DNA from: GH45 sp965370965
Lineage (GTDB): Bacteria > Bacteroidota > Bacteroidia > Bacteroidales > SZUA-534
Length of the DNA: 64,000 nucleotides
Direction of reading: 5' to 3'
Assembly (NCBI GenBank): GCA_965370965.1
Contig: CBDUWQ010000001.1
Location: forward strand, 24,081 to 88,080
The position numbers and the translations under genes are program-made. Of this stretch, positions 35,817 to 44,611 are shown in pieces (the first letter of the stretch is position 1; each line of letters opens with the position of its first letter). The notes under the pieces are model-generated. The model did no database searches and had not been told where the DNA came from. It was given only the letters and a program-made list of their open reading frames with translations.

Positions 35817-36476
35817 ATGACAATTCATAAAGCAGGTTATAGTATAATACTATTTGTAGTTTTTATAATTGCTCTTGTTATAATTCCTTTAGTATTTTTT
35901 AAGGTGCCAAGTATAGTATTGTACATTACCGGTTCAGTATTTTTTATTTTATTGCTGTTTTTTGTTTGGTTTTTTCGAAGCCCAAACCGCAAAATTAAAT
36001 TTACCGAAAATCAGGTTGTGTCTCCTGCCGACGGAAAGGTTGTTGCTATTGAAGAGGTAACAGAAAATGAATTTATTAAAGGTAAATGTATTCAGGTTTC
36101 TATTTTTATGTCGGTTTGGAATATCCATATAAATTGGTTTCCTGTGCTTGGCAAAATAGTCCGGTCGTTACATTTTAATGGCAAATATATGGCAGCATGG
36201 CTTCCAAAATCGTCATCAGAAAATGAACGCTCGGTTACAATTATTGAGCATCCAAAAGTTGGTAAAATAATGGTAAAGCAAATTGCAGGAGCGGTTGCCC
36301 GACGAATTATTACCTACGCAACTGAAAATGACTCAATAACAGTAGGAAATCAGCTGGGCTTTATTCGGTTTGGATCGCGTGTTGATGTATTAATTCCGGT
36401 TAATTCAATAATAAAAGTTAAACTAAACGATAAAACAGTTGGAGGTATAACACTTTTGGCAGAATTAATAAATTAG
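35817..36476 (+). CDS. psd: Phosphatidylserine decarboxylase, short bacterial type
   Basis: Inner-membrane enzyme of 219 residues making phosphatidylethanolamine from phosphatidylserine. Two N-terminal helices come first (about 8-26 and 32-51). The block VSPADGKVVAIEEV and the histidine-rich FMSVWNIHINWFPV follow. The self-cleavage site that forms the pyruvoyl group is probably the serine in RFGSRVDV near residue 190. This is the short Psd form common in Bacteroidota. It ends the rsfS operon. Confidence 0.92.
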   Translation: MTIHKAGYSIILFVVFIIALVIIPLVFFKVPSIVLYITGSVFFILLLFFVWFFRSPNRKIKFTENQVVSPADGKVVAIEEVTENEFIKGKCIQVSIFMSVWNIHINWFPVLGKIVRSLHFNGKYMAAWLPKSSSENERSVTIIEHPKVGKIMVKQIAGAVARRIITYATENDSITVGNQLGFIRFGSRVDVLIPVNSIIKVKLNDKTVGGITLLAELIN

Positions 36477-36586
36477 GATTCTTAAATTTTACTGTTTTTA
36501 AATATGAAAAAAAGTGTGTTTAAGTTTTAATAATTAGTTTAAGAAATATAAATTTGTGCCTTAATTAATAATTTAACTTTTTTGTT

Positions 36587-36757
36587 ATGGCTTATAAAAT
36601 TTCAGAAGATTGTATAGCTTGTGGTACTTGCATTGCCGAATGTCCGGTTGATGCTATTGCTGAAGGTGATATTTACGTAATTGATGCAGACTTATGTACA
36701 GACTGTGGCTCTTGCGTCGAAGTGTGTCCTGTTGATGCAATTGCACCTGTTGAATAG
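36587..36757 (+). CDS. 2x[4Fe-4S] bacterial ferredoxin
   Basis: Small electron carrier of 56 residues, found by direct reading. Two CxxCxxCxxxCP clusters are clear: C9-IACGTC-IAEC-P (C9, C12, C15, C19) and C37-TDCGSC-VEVC-P (C37, C40, C43, C47). The two halves are near-repeats ending in PVDAIA. It is a single-gene unit with a strong terminator after it. The clostridial-type pattern suggests low-potential electron transfer, for example with pyruvate:ferredoxin oxidoreductase, whose genes are not in the window. Confidence 0.95.
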   Translation: MAYKISEDCIACGTCIAECPVDAIAEGDIYVIDADLCTDCGSCVEVCPVDAIAPVE

Positions 36758-36774
36758 AGTAAACAAGAGATATG

Positions 36775-36816
36775 AAAAAACAAAAAGCCCAATTAAATTG
36801 GGCTTTTTGTTTTTTA
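36775..36816 (+). terminator. Bidirectional terminator after ferredoxin gene
   Basis: Stem CAAAAAGCCCAATT / AATTGGGCTTTTTG, almost without a loop, flanked by A and T runs. Confidence 0.85.
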
Positions 36817-36890
36817 TCCATACAGGGCTTGTATTAATGTAAAACAAAAGTGTTTAAAAGCTATTTTGATGTTTATTAGCTATTTAATTT

Positions 36891-36898
36891 TACCTTTG
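36891..36898 (+). promoter_or_regulatory. -7 box of capD-like gene
   Basis: TACCTTTG matches TAnnTTTG, 35 nt before the start codon. Confidence 0.6.
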
Positions 36899-36932
36899 TG
36901 TTATAACAACTATCTGATAATCTTAGTCCTTA

Positions 36933-38816
36933 ATGATATTTAGTAAAAAATATACACCTCGCTGGATAGTATTTGTAATTGATGTTTTTATAAGCGTTGC
37001 AAGTGTTGCATTGGCTTATTTACTTAGGTTTAACTTTGAAATTCCTGAAACCAATGTTGCATCTTTATATATAATAATTCCATTTGTTGCATCAATTCGT
37101 ATTATTAGCTTTCTTGTTGGACGTACCTATTCAGGTATTGTCAGATACACGGGTATGCATGATGCACAGCGGATTTTTATAACCATTTTTATTGGCAGTT
37201 TGTTTATTGTTGTAGCCAATTTTATTAGCTATTATTACATTACAAAAGCTTTTATAGTACCCATTTCAATTGTTATAATCGATTTTTTGGTTACCGTTTT
37301 TTTTATGACTTCGTTGCGGTGGTTGGTAAAAGCTGTTTTTTACGAATTCCGCACATCGAATCTGCAAATAAAGCGTGCAGCAATTTATGGTATAGGACCG
37401 GCAGCTATTGCATCAAAAAACACGTTGGAGCAAGATTCTGAAACACGATATAAAATTGTTACTTTTTTTGATGATGTTACTACACGCAGCAGAAAACAGT
37501 TAGAGGGCATACCTCTGTCGCCAATTTCAAGAATTGAATCATATTTTTCAAATCAAAATTTAGACTTTTTAGTATTGGCAAAGCCGTTTGATACTATTGA
37601 AGAAAAAACCAATCTTATTGAGTTATCGCTTGCCAATAATGTGCAGGTTTTAACTGTGCCGGGAGTTGATAGTTGGATAAACGGAGAGCTTAGCTCAAAG
37701 CAAATTCGTCAGGTAAAAATTGAAGAGCTTTTGGAGCGCAGTCCTATTAAATTGGATATTGATGCTATTAAGTCGCAAGTATCCGAAAAAGTTATAATGG
37801 TTACTGGTGCTGCCGGCTCAATTGGCAGTGAGATGGTACGCCAGTTAATAAAGTTTAACCCTGCCAAGCTTATCCTTTTTGATCAGGCCGAAACACCCCT
37901 TTACGATATTGAGATGGAGTTGGCTGAGCAGAAGCATAGTTGTAATTATAGAGTTGTAATTGGCGATATATCTGATCCTGTAAGGGTTGAGGAGGTGTTT
38001 AAGGAACTTAAACCCGAAATTATTTATCATGCAGCAGCCTATAAGCATGTTCCTATGATGGAGAATAATGCAGCTGAGGCGATAAAAAATAATGTACTTG
38101 GCACAAAAATAATCGCCGATTTTGCTATAAAGTATGGTGTTAAACGGTTTGTTATGGTGTCAACCGATAAGGCTGTGAACCCAACAAATATTATGGGTGC
38201 CTCAAAAAGGCTGGCCGAAATTTATACTCAATCGTTAAACGGTACTTCTAAAACAGCATTTATTACAACACGGTTTGGTAATGTGTTAGGCTCTAATGGT
38301 TCGGTAATTCCAAGGTTTAGAAAACAGATAGCAGAAGGTGGTCCAATTACCGTTACTCACCCTGATATAACAAGGTTTTTTATGACCATTCCTGAGGCAT
38401 GTCAATTGGTTCTTGAAGCTGGTGCTATGGGAACAGGAGGTGAGATTTTTATTTTTGACATGGGCGAATCGGTAAAGATTGTTGATTTGGCAAAAAAAAT
38501 GATAAAACTATCGGGGCTAAAATTGGGTAAGGATATACAAATAAGCTTTACCGGACTTAGACCCGGAGAAAAACTGTATGAAGAGCTGCTTGCCGATAAA
38601 GAGAATACTTTGCCTACACACCATTCTCAAATTATGATAGCAAAAGTACGTGGTTATAAATTTGAGGAGGTGTCGGTACAAATAACAAATTTGATTAATA
38701 TGGTAGGCAAATATAAAGATTTGAAAATTGTAAACCAGATGAAGGCAATTGTACCTGAATTTATTAGTCAAAATTCAATTTACGAGCAGCTTGATAAGCC
38801 TTTAGTAAAGAGTTAA
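36933..38816 (+). CDS. Membrane NDP-sugar dehydratase/epimerase (CapD/FlaA1 type)
   Basis: Protein of 627 residues. Four transmembrane segments lie in the first 130 residues. A CoA-binding-like domain follows (about 145-250, RAAIYGIGPAAIASKN). The catalytic SDR domain begins with the nucleotide motif TGAAGSIGSEMVRQ near residue 290 and contains STDKAVNPTNIMGASKRLAE and TRFGNVLGSNGSVIP. The family (WbpM, PglF, CapD) makes 4-keto-6-deoxy UDP-sugars, usually by 4,6-dehydration, for surface glycans. It stands alone; no glycosyltransferase cluster is adjacent. The exact product is unknown. Confidence 0.88.
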   Translation: MIFSKKYTPRWIVFVIDVFISVASVALAYLLRFNFEIPETNVASLYIIIPFVASIRIISFLVGRTYSGIVRYTGMHDAQRIFITIFIGSLFIVVANFISYYYITKAFIVPISIVIIDFLVTVFFMTSLRWLVKAVFYEFRTSNLQIKRAAIYGIGPAAIASKNTLEQDSETRYKIVTFFDDVTTRSRKQLEGIPLSPISRIESYFSNQNLDFLVLAKPFDTIEEKTNLIELSLANNVQVLTVPGVDSWINGELSSKQIRQVKIEELLERSPIKLDIDAIKSQVSEKVIMVTGAAGSIGSEMVRQLIKFNPAKLILFDQAETPLYDIEMELAEQKHSCNYRVVIGDISDPVRVEEVFKELKPEIIYHAAAYKHVPMMENNAAEAIKNNVLGTKIIADFAIKYGVKRFVMVSTDKAVNPTNIMGASKRLAEIYTQSLNGTSKTAFITTRFGNVLGSNGSVIPRFRKQIAEGGPITVTHPDITRFFMTIPEACQLVLEAGAMGTGGEIFIFDMGESVKIVDLAKKMIKLSGLKLGKDIQISFTGLRPGEKLYEELLADKENTLPTHHSQIMIAKVRGYKFEEVSVQITNLINMVGKYKDLKIVNQMKAIVPEFISQNSIYEQLDKPLVKS

Positions 38817-38961
38817 CTAATCAACTTTGTGATTGATAAATTTATGCATAATTCAGGTTAGTAACATTTTATCTTTTTTTTTATTCAAAAAAAGATTAAT
38901 CAAGTAATTAAATATCAATATTTTATTCATCTCCTTTTGGAGAAGCATAAATCAAATAAAT

Positions 38962-39006
38962 CGTTACCCTCCTCTGAAATACTCGGGGCAAACTGTGAGG
39001 GTTTCA
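38962..39006 (+). repeat. 45-nt dispersed repeat, copy B
   Basis: Matches 103..147 at about 36 of 45 positions. It lies 21 nt before the S9 peptidase start, so it may overlap its leader. Confidence 0.6.
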
Positions 39007-39026
39007 CAGTTTAAATTTATATATCC

Positions 39027-41825
39027 ATGAAAAAAATTGTAACACTATCGTTTGCTTTATTCTTTATTATAGGTGTGTTTGCTCAAAAAAAAACATTAAC
39101 TATTGATGATTTTACAGGTTGGAATAAAATTGAAAAACGACAAATTTCAAGAAATGGAAAATTTGTTTGTTATGAGCTTAATAAACAAAAAGGCGATGGC
39201 AAGCTAATAGTTTATAATGCCATTAAAAAAACTAACGACACGATTTTATATGGTTATAGTGCCAGGTTTTCTCCATATTCAGACTTTATAGCCTTTAAAA
39301 TAAAACCACAAGCAGATACCGTTCGTAAAGCAAAACTAGCCGAGGTAAAAAAAGATAAATTACCAAAAGACAGTATGGCTGTTTTTATTTTATCAACAAA
39401 GGAGTTGATAAAATACCCTAAAGTTAAATCATTTAAAATGCCTAAAGAAAATAGCTCGTGGTTAGCCTTTTTATTAGAGCATAAGCAAGCTGTTGAAGAT
39501 ACTGCTTATACGGATACAAGTAAAACTAAATTGGACATAAAAAAGACTGCTGCTAAAAAGGGAAAAGATAAAAAAAATAACGATTTAATTATTTTAAATC
39601 CTTTAACTCACAAGCAATTTACATTTAACAGAGTTACCGAATATACAGTTTCAAAAAAAGGGATAAATATAGCCTTATTATCAAAAGTATATGATACAAT
39701 TGATATATTTGCTGTTATAATTATTAATCCTGAAATTGGTTCAATTGATACTCTAATTCAGGATTCAATTACTTTTAAAAAGCTGACATTGGATGAAAGC
39801 GGTAAACATCTGGCTTTTTTAGTTAGTAAGGACACCATTGATGATAAAGTTTTTACATTACAGTTTACCCATTTAAACAAGCCTGAAATAAAAACTATTG
39901 TTGACACTCTAACACCGGAGATGTTTAATGGTTGGGCACCAAGTATTAATGGCAAAGTATATTTTTCTGATGATGGTTTAAAACTGTTTTTTGGTACTGC
40001 AAAAAAACCTGTATGTCAACCTAAAGACACAGTTCTTGATGATGAAAAACCAAAGGTTGATGTTTGGAGCTGGACTGACATTGATTTACAACCCATGCAA
40101 TTATTAAATCTTGATAAAGAGAAAAAGCGCACATATAAAGCGGTTTATCATATTAAAAATGAAAAATTTGTGCAGTTGGCCGATACTATTGTCAGAAATA
40201 TTAAGCTATTAAATAAAAATAATGGTAACTGGGCACTTGGTTTAAACGATAAAGATTATAGGCGTTCCACATCGTGGAACGGAAAATGGCTGAATGATTA
40301 TTATCTGATAAATGTAAAAACAGGTCATAAAAAGCTATTGTTAAAAGGTAAAAGTCGTGCATATTTATCTCCTACAGGAAAATACATTGTTTGGTACGAG
40401 TTAACCGATAGCAGCTATTATGCTACCAATTGTGAAACAGGAAAATCAATTTCGCTAACAAAAAGTTTACCCGTAATATTTTGCAATGAATTAAATGACA
40501 AGCCAACAAATCCGTATCCTTATGGAATAGCAGGTTGGGCAGAAAATGATGCAACAGTATTTATATATGACCGTTTTGATATTTGGAAATTTGATTTAAA
40601 AGATAAAAATAAACCCGAAAATATTACCAACCATTATGGGCGCAAAAATAAAATAAGCTTGCGATACAGAAAACTTGATAAAGAATTGGTTTACATGCCA
40701 AATAAAATAATTATTGAAGCTTTTAACGAAGAATCTTTTAAGGCAGGGTATTTTTCTGCTTTTTTAACCAGCCGGCAAAATCCTGTAAAATTATATTATA
40801 ACGATGTTTATATTGGCTCATTGCAAAAAGCAGATGATGCTGATAGTGTTATTTGGTCAACACAGACAGTTTCTGAATATCCTGAAATAAAAATCAGTAG
40901 CTTAAGTTTTAAAAAAATAGAAACAATATCAAACACCAACCCACAACAAATAGGGTTTAATTGGGCTACAAATGAAATTGTTGAATGGGAATCATTTGCA
41001 GGTGATAGCTTAAAGGGAGTATTATATAAGCCTGAAAATTTTGATGCTTCAAAAAAATATCCAATGATCGTATATTTTTATGAGCGCAGCAGCCAATATA
41101 AAAATGCACATTCAATACCATCACCCAGCAGAAGCATTATAAACAAAACTTTTTATGCCAGTAACGGCTATTTGGTTTTTGTGCCTGACATTGTTTATAC
41201 CAACGGCTACCCCGGGCAAAGTGCATACAATGCTATTGTAAGTGGTGTTAACTATTTAAAAAATAGTTTTAATTATGTCAATTCTGAAAAAATAGCCCTT
41301 CAAGGTCAAAGTTGGGGCGGATACCAAATAGCATATCTTGTAACACAAACCAATATGTTTGCAGCTGCTATGGCCGGAGCACCGGTTAGTAACATGACCA
41401 GTGCATATGGGGGCATTCGTTGGGGTAGTGGAATGAGTAGGATGTTTCAATATGAACACTCGCAGAGCCGAATTGGCGGTACACTTTGGGAAAAGCCATT
41501 GCTATACATTGAGAACAGTCCAGTTTTTTATGCTCCAAAAGTTAACACACCATTGCTAATAATGCATAACGATAATGATGGTGCAGTACCATGGTATCAA
41601 GGAATTGAATATTTTGTAGCTTTACGCCGACTAAATAAACCTGTATGGATGCTTAATTACAATGGCATGAAACATAATATTGAATCAAAATATTGGGCAA
41701 ACCGAATTGATTTAAGCAAAAGAATGTTTCAGTTTTTTAACCACTACTTAAAAGATGAGCCTGCTCCAAAATGGATGATTGATGGAGTTTCTGCAATTGA
41801 TAAAGGAATAAAATTAGGTTATTAA
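39027..41825 (+). CDS. Exported S9-family (prolyl oligopeptidase-type) peptidase
   Basis: Periplasmic or surface peptidase of 932 residues with signal peptide MKKIVTLSFALFFIIGVFAQ. A long N-terminal beta-propeller region (about 30-640) is followed by an alpha/beta hydrolase domain. The catalytic triad is visible: S762 in GQSWGGYQ, D851 in HNDNDGAVPW and H883 in NGMKHNI. It resembles dipeptidyl-peptidase IV-like and acylaminoacyl peptidases in Bacteroidota, which help feed on peptides. A lysine-rich insert near residues 165-185 (KKTAAKKGKDKKNND) is unusual. Exact specificity is not known. Confidence 0.85.
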   Translation: MKKIVTLSFALFFIIGVFAQKKTLTIDDFTGWNKIEKRQISRNGKFVCYELNKQKGDGKLIVYNAIKKTNDTILYGYSARFSPYSDFIAFKIKPQADTVRKAKLAEVKKDKLPKDSMAVFILSTKELIKYPKVKSFKMPKENSSWLAFLLEHKQAVEDTAYTDTSKTKLDIKKTAAKKGKDKKNNDLIILNPLTHKQFTFNRVTEYTVSKKGINIALLSKVYDTIDIFAVIIINPEIGSIDTLIQDSITFKKLTLDESGKHLAFLVSKDTIDDKVFTLQFTHLNKPEIKTIVDTLTPEMFNGWAPSINGKVYFSDDGLKLFFGTAKKPVCQPKDTVLDDEKPKVDVWSWTDIDLQPMQLLNLDKEKKRTYKAVYHIKNEKFVQLADTIVRNIKLLNKNNGNWALGLNDKDYRRSTSWNGKWLNDYYLINVKTGHKKLLLKGKSRAYLSPTGKYIVWYELTDSSYYATNCETGKSISLTKSLPVIFCNELNDKPTNPYPYGIAGWAENDATVFIYDRFDIWKFDLKDKNKPENITNHYGRKNKISLRYRKLDKELVYMPNKIIIEAFNEESFKAGYFSAFLTSRQNPVKLYYNDVYIGSLQKADDADSVIWSTQTVSEYPEIKISSLSFKKIETISNTNPQQIGFNWATNEIVEWESFAGDSLKGVLYKPENFDASKKYPMIVYFYERSSQYKNAHSIPSPSRSIINKTFYASNGYLVFVPDIVYTNGYPGQSAYNAIVSGVNYLKNSFNYVNSEKIALQGQSWGGYQIAYLVTQTNMFAAAMAGAPVSNMTSAYGGIRWGSGMSRMFQYEHSQSRIGGTLWEKPLLYIENSPVFYAPKVNTPLLIMHNDNDGAVPWYQGIEYFVALRRLNKPVWMLNYNGMKHNIESKYWANRIDLSKRMFQFFNHYLKDEPAPKWMIDGVSAIDKGIKLGY

Positions 41826-42349
41826 GTAATATACAAATCAATTAACCCTGCGGGGCTTTCAATTGTAATAGTTTTGTTTTCGGAGCTTATATCCACAATT
41901 AAATCGGGGTGAATAGGTATAAGCACTTCACTTTTTTTATAAGTTATCGACATTAATGGATTGTTTTTATCATCAATAATGTGATTAATAATGCCTAACT
42001 CGCCAAATTTAGTGTCAATTACTAAAAATCCGGTTAGCATATCAATATCCTCATTAATATCAATTTCTTGAAAGGTAATTTCATTTAATGGAAGGAAAAC
42101 TTCATGACTTGTTAGTTTTTTTGCTTCATTTTCGGTTTTTATCCAATCAAACAATATGCGGAATCGGTGTGAACTTGTTTGTTTAATTTGTTTAATAAAA
42201 AAAGGAACCAATAACCCGTCAATTTCAACGAGTACTGATTCCTTAATATCTTCAATTAAGCCGGTGCTTGTTATTTCCAAAATAAGTTCACCATGTATTC
42301 CATGGGTTTTTATTATTGTGCCTATTTGAAAATAATCCTGCTTATTCAT
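41822..42349 (-). CDS. rimM: 16S rRNA processing protein RimM
   Basis: Ribosome maturation factor of 175 residues acting on the 30S head. I start at 42349 because MNKQDYFQIGTIIKTHGIHG is the usual RimM N-terminus; the longer frame from 42466 only reads out-of-frame rpsP tail. The C-terminal PRC-barrel block is ELGIINHIIDDKNNPLMSI then VLIPIHPDLI. It lies 10 nt after rpsP on the same strand, the common rpsP-rimM pair. Its stop overlaps the end of the S9 peptidase gene on the other strand by four bases. Confidence 0.9.
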   Translation of the reverse strand: MNKQDYFQIGTIIKTHGIHGELILEITSTGLIEDIKESVLVEIDGLLVPFFIKQIKQTSSHRFRILFDWIKTENEAKKLTSHEVFLPLNEITFQEIDINEDIDMLTGFLVIDTKFGELGIINHIIDDKNNPLMSITYKKSEVLIPIHPDLIVDISSENKTITIESPAGLIDLYIT

Positions 42350-42359
42350 GCAGTAGCCC

Positions 42360-43097
42360 TTACTCTTCTTTTTTATCTTCCTTCTTTTCTTCTTTTTTCT
42401 CCTCTTTAGGAGCTTTTTCCTCTTTTTTCGCTTCTGCTTTTGGAGCATCATCTTTTTTTGCTTCAACTACAGGAGTATCATCTTTTTTTGCTTCTGTTTT
42501 TGGAGCATCATCAGCTTTTTCTTCAACTACAGGTACTTCTTCTTTTTTCTTTTCAACTACAGGAGCATTCTTTGCAGCTTTTTCAGCTTCTTTTGCTTCG
42601 GCTTCAGCTTTAGCTGCATCTTCAGCTTCTTTAGCTAAAGCTGCATTTTTCTCGGTAAAAGCTTTTGCTCTTTCCTCATTAACTTTTCGTTCAGCATCTA
42701 AGCGATTTTTCGAATCTGATGATTGTTCCGCTTTGATTTTATCAACGTTTGCTTGAATTTTTGATGTTTTATCAGCCATCCATTCATTGAATTTTTGTTC
42801 GGCAGCTTCCTCATCAAAAGCACCTTTTCTAACACCTTCCAACAGGTGTTTTTTCATCATAACTCCTTTAAGCGATAAAATCGCCCTTACAGTGTCACTT
42901 GGTTGTGCACCATTTAAAAGCCAATGCAATGCCCGGTCAAAGTTAAGTTCAATAGTAGCAGGATTTGTGTTTGGGTTATAATTCCCCAATCTTTCTATGA
43001 ACTTACCATCCCGTGGCGCCCTGCTGTCGGCTGCAACAATATGGTAGTATGCTCTAGCTTTTCTACCATGTCTTGCTAATCTGATTTTTACAGGCAT
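42360..43097 (-). CDS. rpsP: Ribosomal protein bS16 with long charged tail
   Basis: 30S ribosomal protein. The start at 43097 gives the standard MPVKIRLARHGRKARAYYHI; the earlier ATG at 43136 only adds unrelated residues. The S16 core is about 80 residues, but this protein has 245. After the core comes a helix-rich stretch (about 95-165) and then a Lys/Glu/Ala tail of degenerate repeats (AKKDDTPVVE, AKKDDAPKAE, then KKEE runs). Bacteroidota S16 often carries an extension, but this is on the long side. A minus-strand -7 box lies at 43134..43141. Confidence 0.92.
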   Translation of the reverse strand: MPVKIRLARHGRKARAYYHIVAADSRAPRDGKFIERLGNYNPNTNPATIELNFDRALHWLLNGAQPSDTVRAILSLKGVMMKKHLLEGVRKGAFDEEAAEQKFNEWMADKTSKIQANVDKIKAEQSSDSKNRLDAERKVNEERAKAFTEKNAALAKEAEDAAKAEAEAKEAEKAAKNAPVVEKKKEEVPVVEEKADDAPKTEAKKDDTPVVEAKKDDAPKAEAKKEEKAPKEEKKEEKKEDKKEE

Positions 43098-43133
43098 AAT
43101 TAAATAATTTATAATTCTTAAAAATTTGAGGTG

Positions 43134-43141
43134 CAAAGATA
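43134..43141 (-). promoter_or_regulatory. -7 box of rpsP-rimM operon
   Basis: Minus-strand TATCTTTG matches TAnnTTTG, 36 nt before the rpsP start. Confidence 0.6.
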
Positions 43142-43294
43142 TAACTAATTTATCTATCTAAAACTTTTTGTCCTTTTTTTTTTAAGATGCGCTTTAGTAA
43201 TATTTATTAATAAATAATTTTTAAATTACAGATTATTTTTTTTGTGTAACTTAATTAATAAACTGACGACTTATTATTTGAAATTTAGAATTAA

Positions 43295-43795
43295 GTGAGT
43301 AGCGAAGAAGCAATAAAAAAGATTGAAGAACACCAACCTTTAATTAGGAAGGTAAGCTTTATGTATGGACATAATAGTGCTGAATCTGACGATATGTTTC
43401 AAGAAATATGTATTCAGGCTTGGAGGGCTTACCCACAATTTAAAGGCGATTCAAAATTCTCAACATGGCTGTATAGGGTAGCCATAAACACGGCAATTTC
43501 GTGGATACGAAAAGAGAAAAAGCATAAGCTCGATAATAGTGATGACGAAAAGCTGTTTGGTGTGCACGACGATACGCCATTTTATGTTAAGGAAGAGAAA
43601 AAGGAGCAGGTTTCGGCTTTGCACAGGGCAATAAAAAAACTGAATGATATTGACAGAACATTGGTGTTATTGTATTTAGAGGAGGTTGCTTATGCCGAAA
43701 TTTCTGAAATTTTAGGTTTAACGGTAAATAACATTAAGGTTAAAATGAGCCGGGTAAAAAAACGGTTAAAAAAAATAATGGACAATGATAAATGA
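43295..43795 (+). CDS. ECF-type RNA polymerase sigma factor
   Basis: Sigma-70 family factor of 166 residues starting at a GTG. Region 2 covers about residues 10-85 (HNSAESDDMFQEICIQAWRA and FSTWLYRVAINTAISWIRK). Region 4 covers about 105-155 (DRTLVLLYLEEVAYAEISEI then NNIKVKMSRVKKRLKK). It overlaps the next gene by 11 nt, which encodes a membrane protein likely to hold it inactive. The regulon is unknown. Confidence 0.9.
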   Translation: MSSEEAIKKIEEHQPLIRKVSFMYGHNSAESDDMFQEICIQAWRAYPQFKGDSKFSTWLYRVAINTAISWIRKEKKHKLDNSDDEKLFGVHDDTPFYVKEEKKEQVSALHRAIKKLNDIDRTLVLLYLEEVAYAEISEILGLTVNNIKVKMSRVKKRLKKIMDNDK

Positions 43796-44414
43796 ATTGG
43801 ATAATTTAAAAAATGTATGGAAAACTATCTCCGAAGCAGACTCTAAAAAGAAATATTCTGCCGAGGATTTAAAGCGGATAGTTAAAAAAAGGTCGAATAG
43901 CGAGCTGGAGAAAATACGCCGCAAACTTATAATTGAGTGGACACTTGCCATTGCCCTTTCAGTATTTTTGGTACTATTTATCAGATTTATTAATCCTGCC
44001 GATACTAAATATGCCTTACTGTTTATTGTTGTTATTTTAGCATTAAGCTTTTTTCCATATCTAAATGTTATTCGTCTTAATTTTTCTTCTCACCCCGATT
44101 TAAAAAATTACCTTGGCGAGTTTTTAGCTCGATTTGATAAACTAGTACAACAATATATCCGCATGGCTGTCATATTAGTTCCGGTAGCAGGGTTAGGTGG
44201 CTTTTTGCTTGGTTTCCATAGTTCAGCAACCCCCGATGAGTGGGATGGTTTTTTTACATTGACCAACCTGCTTTTTGCTTTTTTGACAGTGGCATTTGTA
44301 TCGGTTGGGGGGTGTTGGGTGCAGCGCCGCTATTTTAAATGGATTTACGGTAAAAACCTTCAACGTCTCCGCAATTGCCTCCGCGATTTAGAAGAGGTTG
44401 AGGAGATTGAATAG
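43785..44414 (+). CDS. Membrane protein, putative anti-sigma factor
   Basis: Protein of 209 residues overlapping the sigma gene by 11 nt. An N-terminal cytosolic segment of about 48 residues is rich in charged helix (LDNLKNVWKTISEAD, SAEDLKRIVKKRS). Four transmembrane helices follow (about 52-68, 76-96, 127-148, 160-181) and a charged C-terminal tail. It has no zinc-binding anti-sigma motif (HxxxCxxC) or FecR-like domain, so it is not one of the usual anti-sigma types. The role comes from coupling with the sigma gene only. Confidence 0.55.
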   Translation: MINELDNLKNVWKTISEADSKKKYSAEDLKRIVKKRSNSELEKIRRKLIIEWTLAIALSVFLVLFIRFINPADTKYALLFIVVILALSFFPYLNVIRLNFSSHPDLKNYLGEFLARFDKLVQQYIRMAVILVPVAGLGGFLLGFHSSATPDEWDGFFTLTNLLFAFLTVAFVSVGGCWVQRRYFKWIYGKNLQRLRNCLRDLEEVEEIE

Positions 44415-44426
44415 AAGCCCTTTAGT

Positions 44427-44444
44427 TTTATAATTGGTATTATA
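44427..44444 (+). repeat. 18-nt repeat, copy 2
   Basis: Identical to 14004..14021 (TTTATAATTGGTATTATA), intergenic after the putative anti-sigma gene. Confidence 0.45.
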
Positions 44445-44518
44445 CACATAATTTTGAAATAGTTGGGTGTACGACAAAACCCACAAATTATTGATAATGA
44501 TGGAGAAGTAGGTGTTTG

Positions 44519-44541
44519 GACCACCGGCTTCCAGCCGGTTT
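44519..44541. repeat. Hairpin ACCGGCT-TCC-AGCCGGT
   Basis: Perfect 7-bp GC-rich stem with a 3-nt loop just upstream of the T9SS-protein promoter. There is no T run directly after it. Confidence 0.45.
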
Positions 44542-44572
44542 GCTAAAGTGTTTTTTTTTCAATTAAATACCC

Positions 44573-44580
44573 TATCTTTG
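44573..44580 (+). promoter_or_regulatory. -7 box of the T9SS cargo gene
   Basis: TATCTTTG matches TAnnTTTG, 31 nt before the start codon. Confidence 0.6.
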
Positions 44581-44611
44581 ATTTACATAACATAACCAAA
44601 ATATAACTACT

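Noticed and set aside
42350..42466. N-terminal extension of rimM rich in Lys/Arg
   Set aside because: It reads the rpsP tail in another frame; RimM homologues begin at the ATG of 42349.
42316..42756. 146-residue Ser/Ala/Phe-rich frame on the plus strand
   Set aside because: It is the antisense of the repetitive rpsP tail; its composition mirrors the K/E/A codons, and there is no start context.
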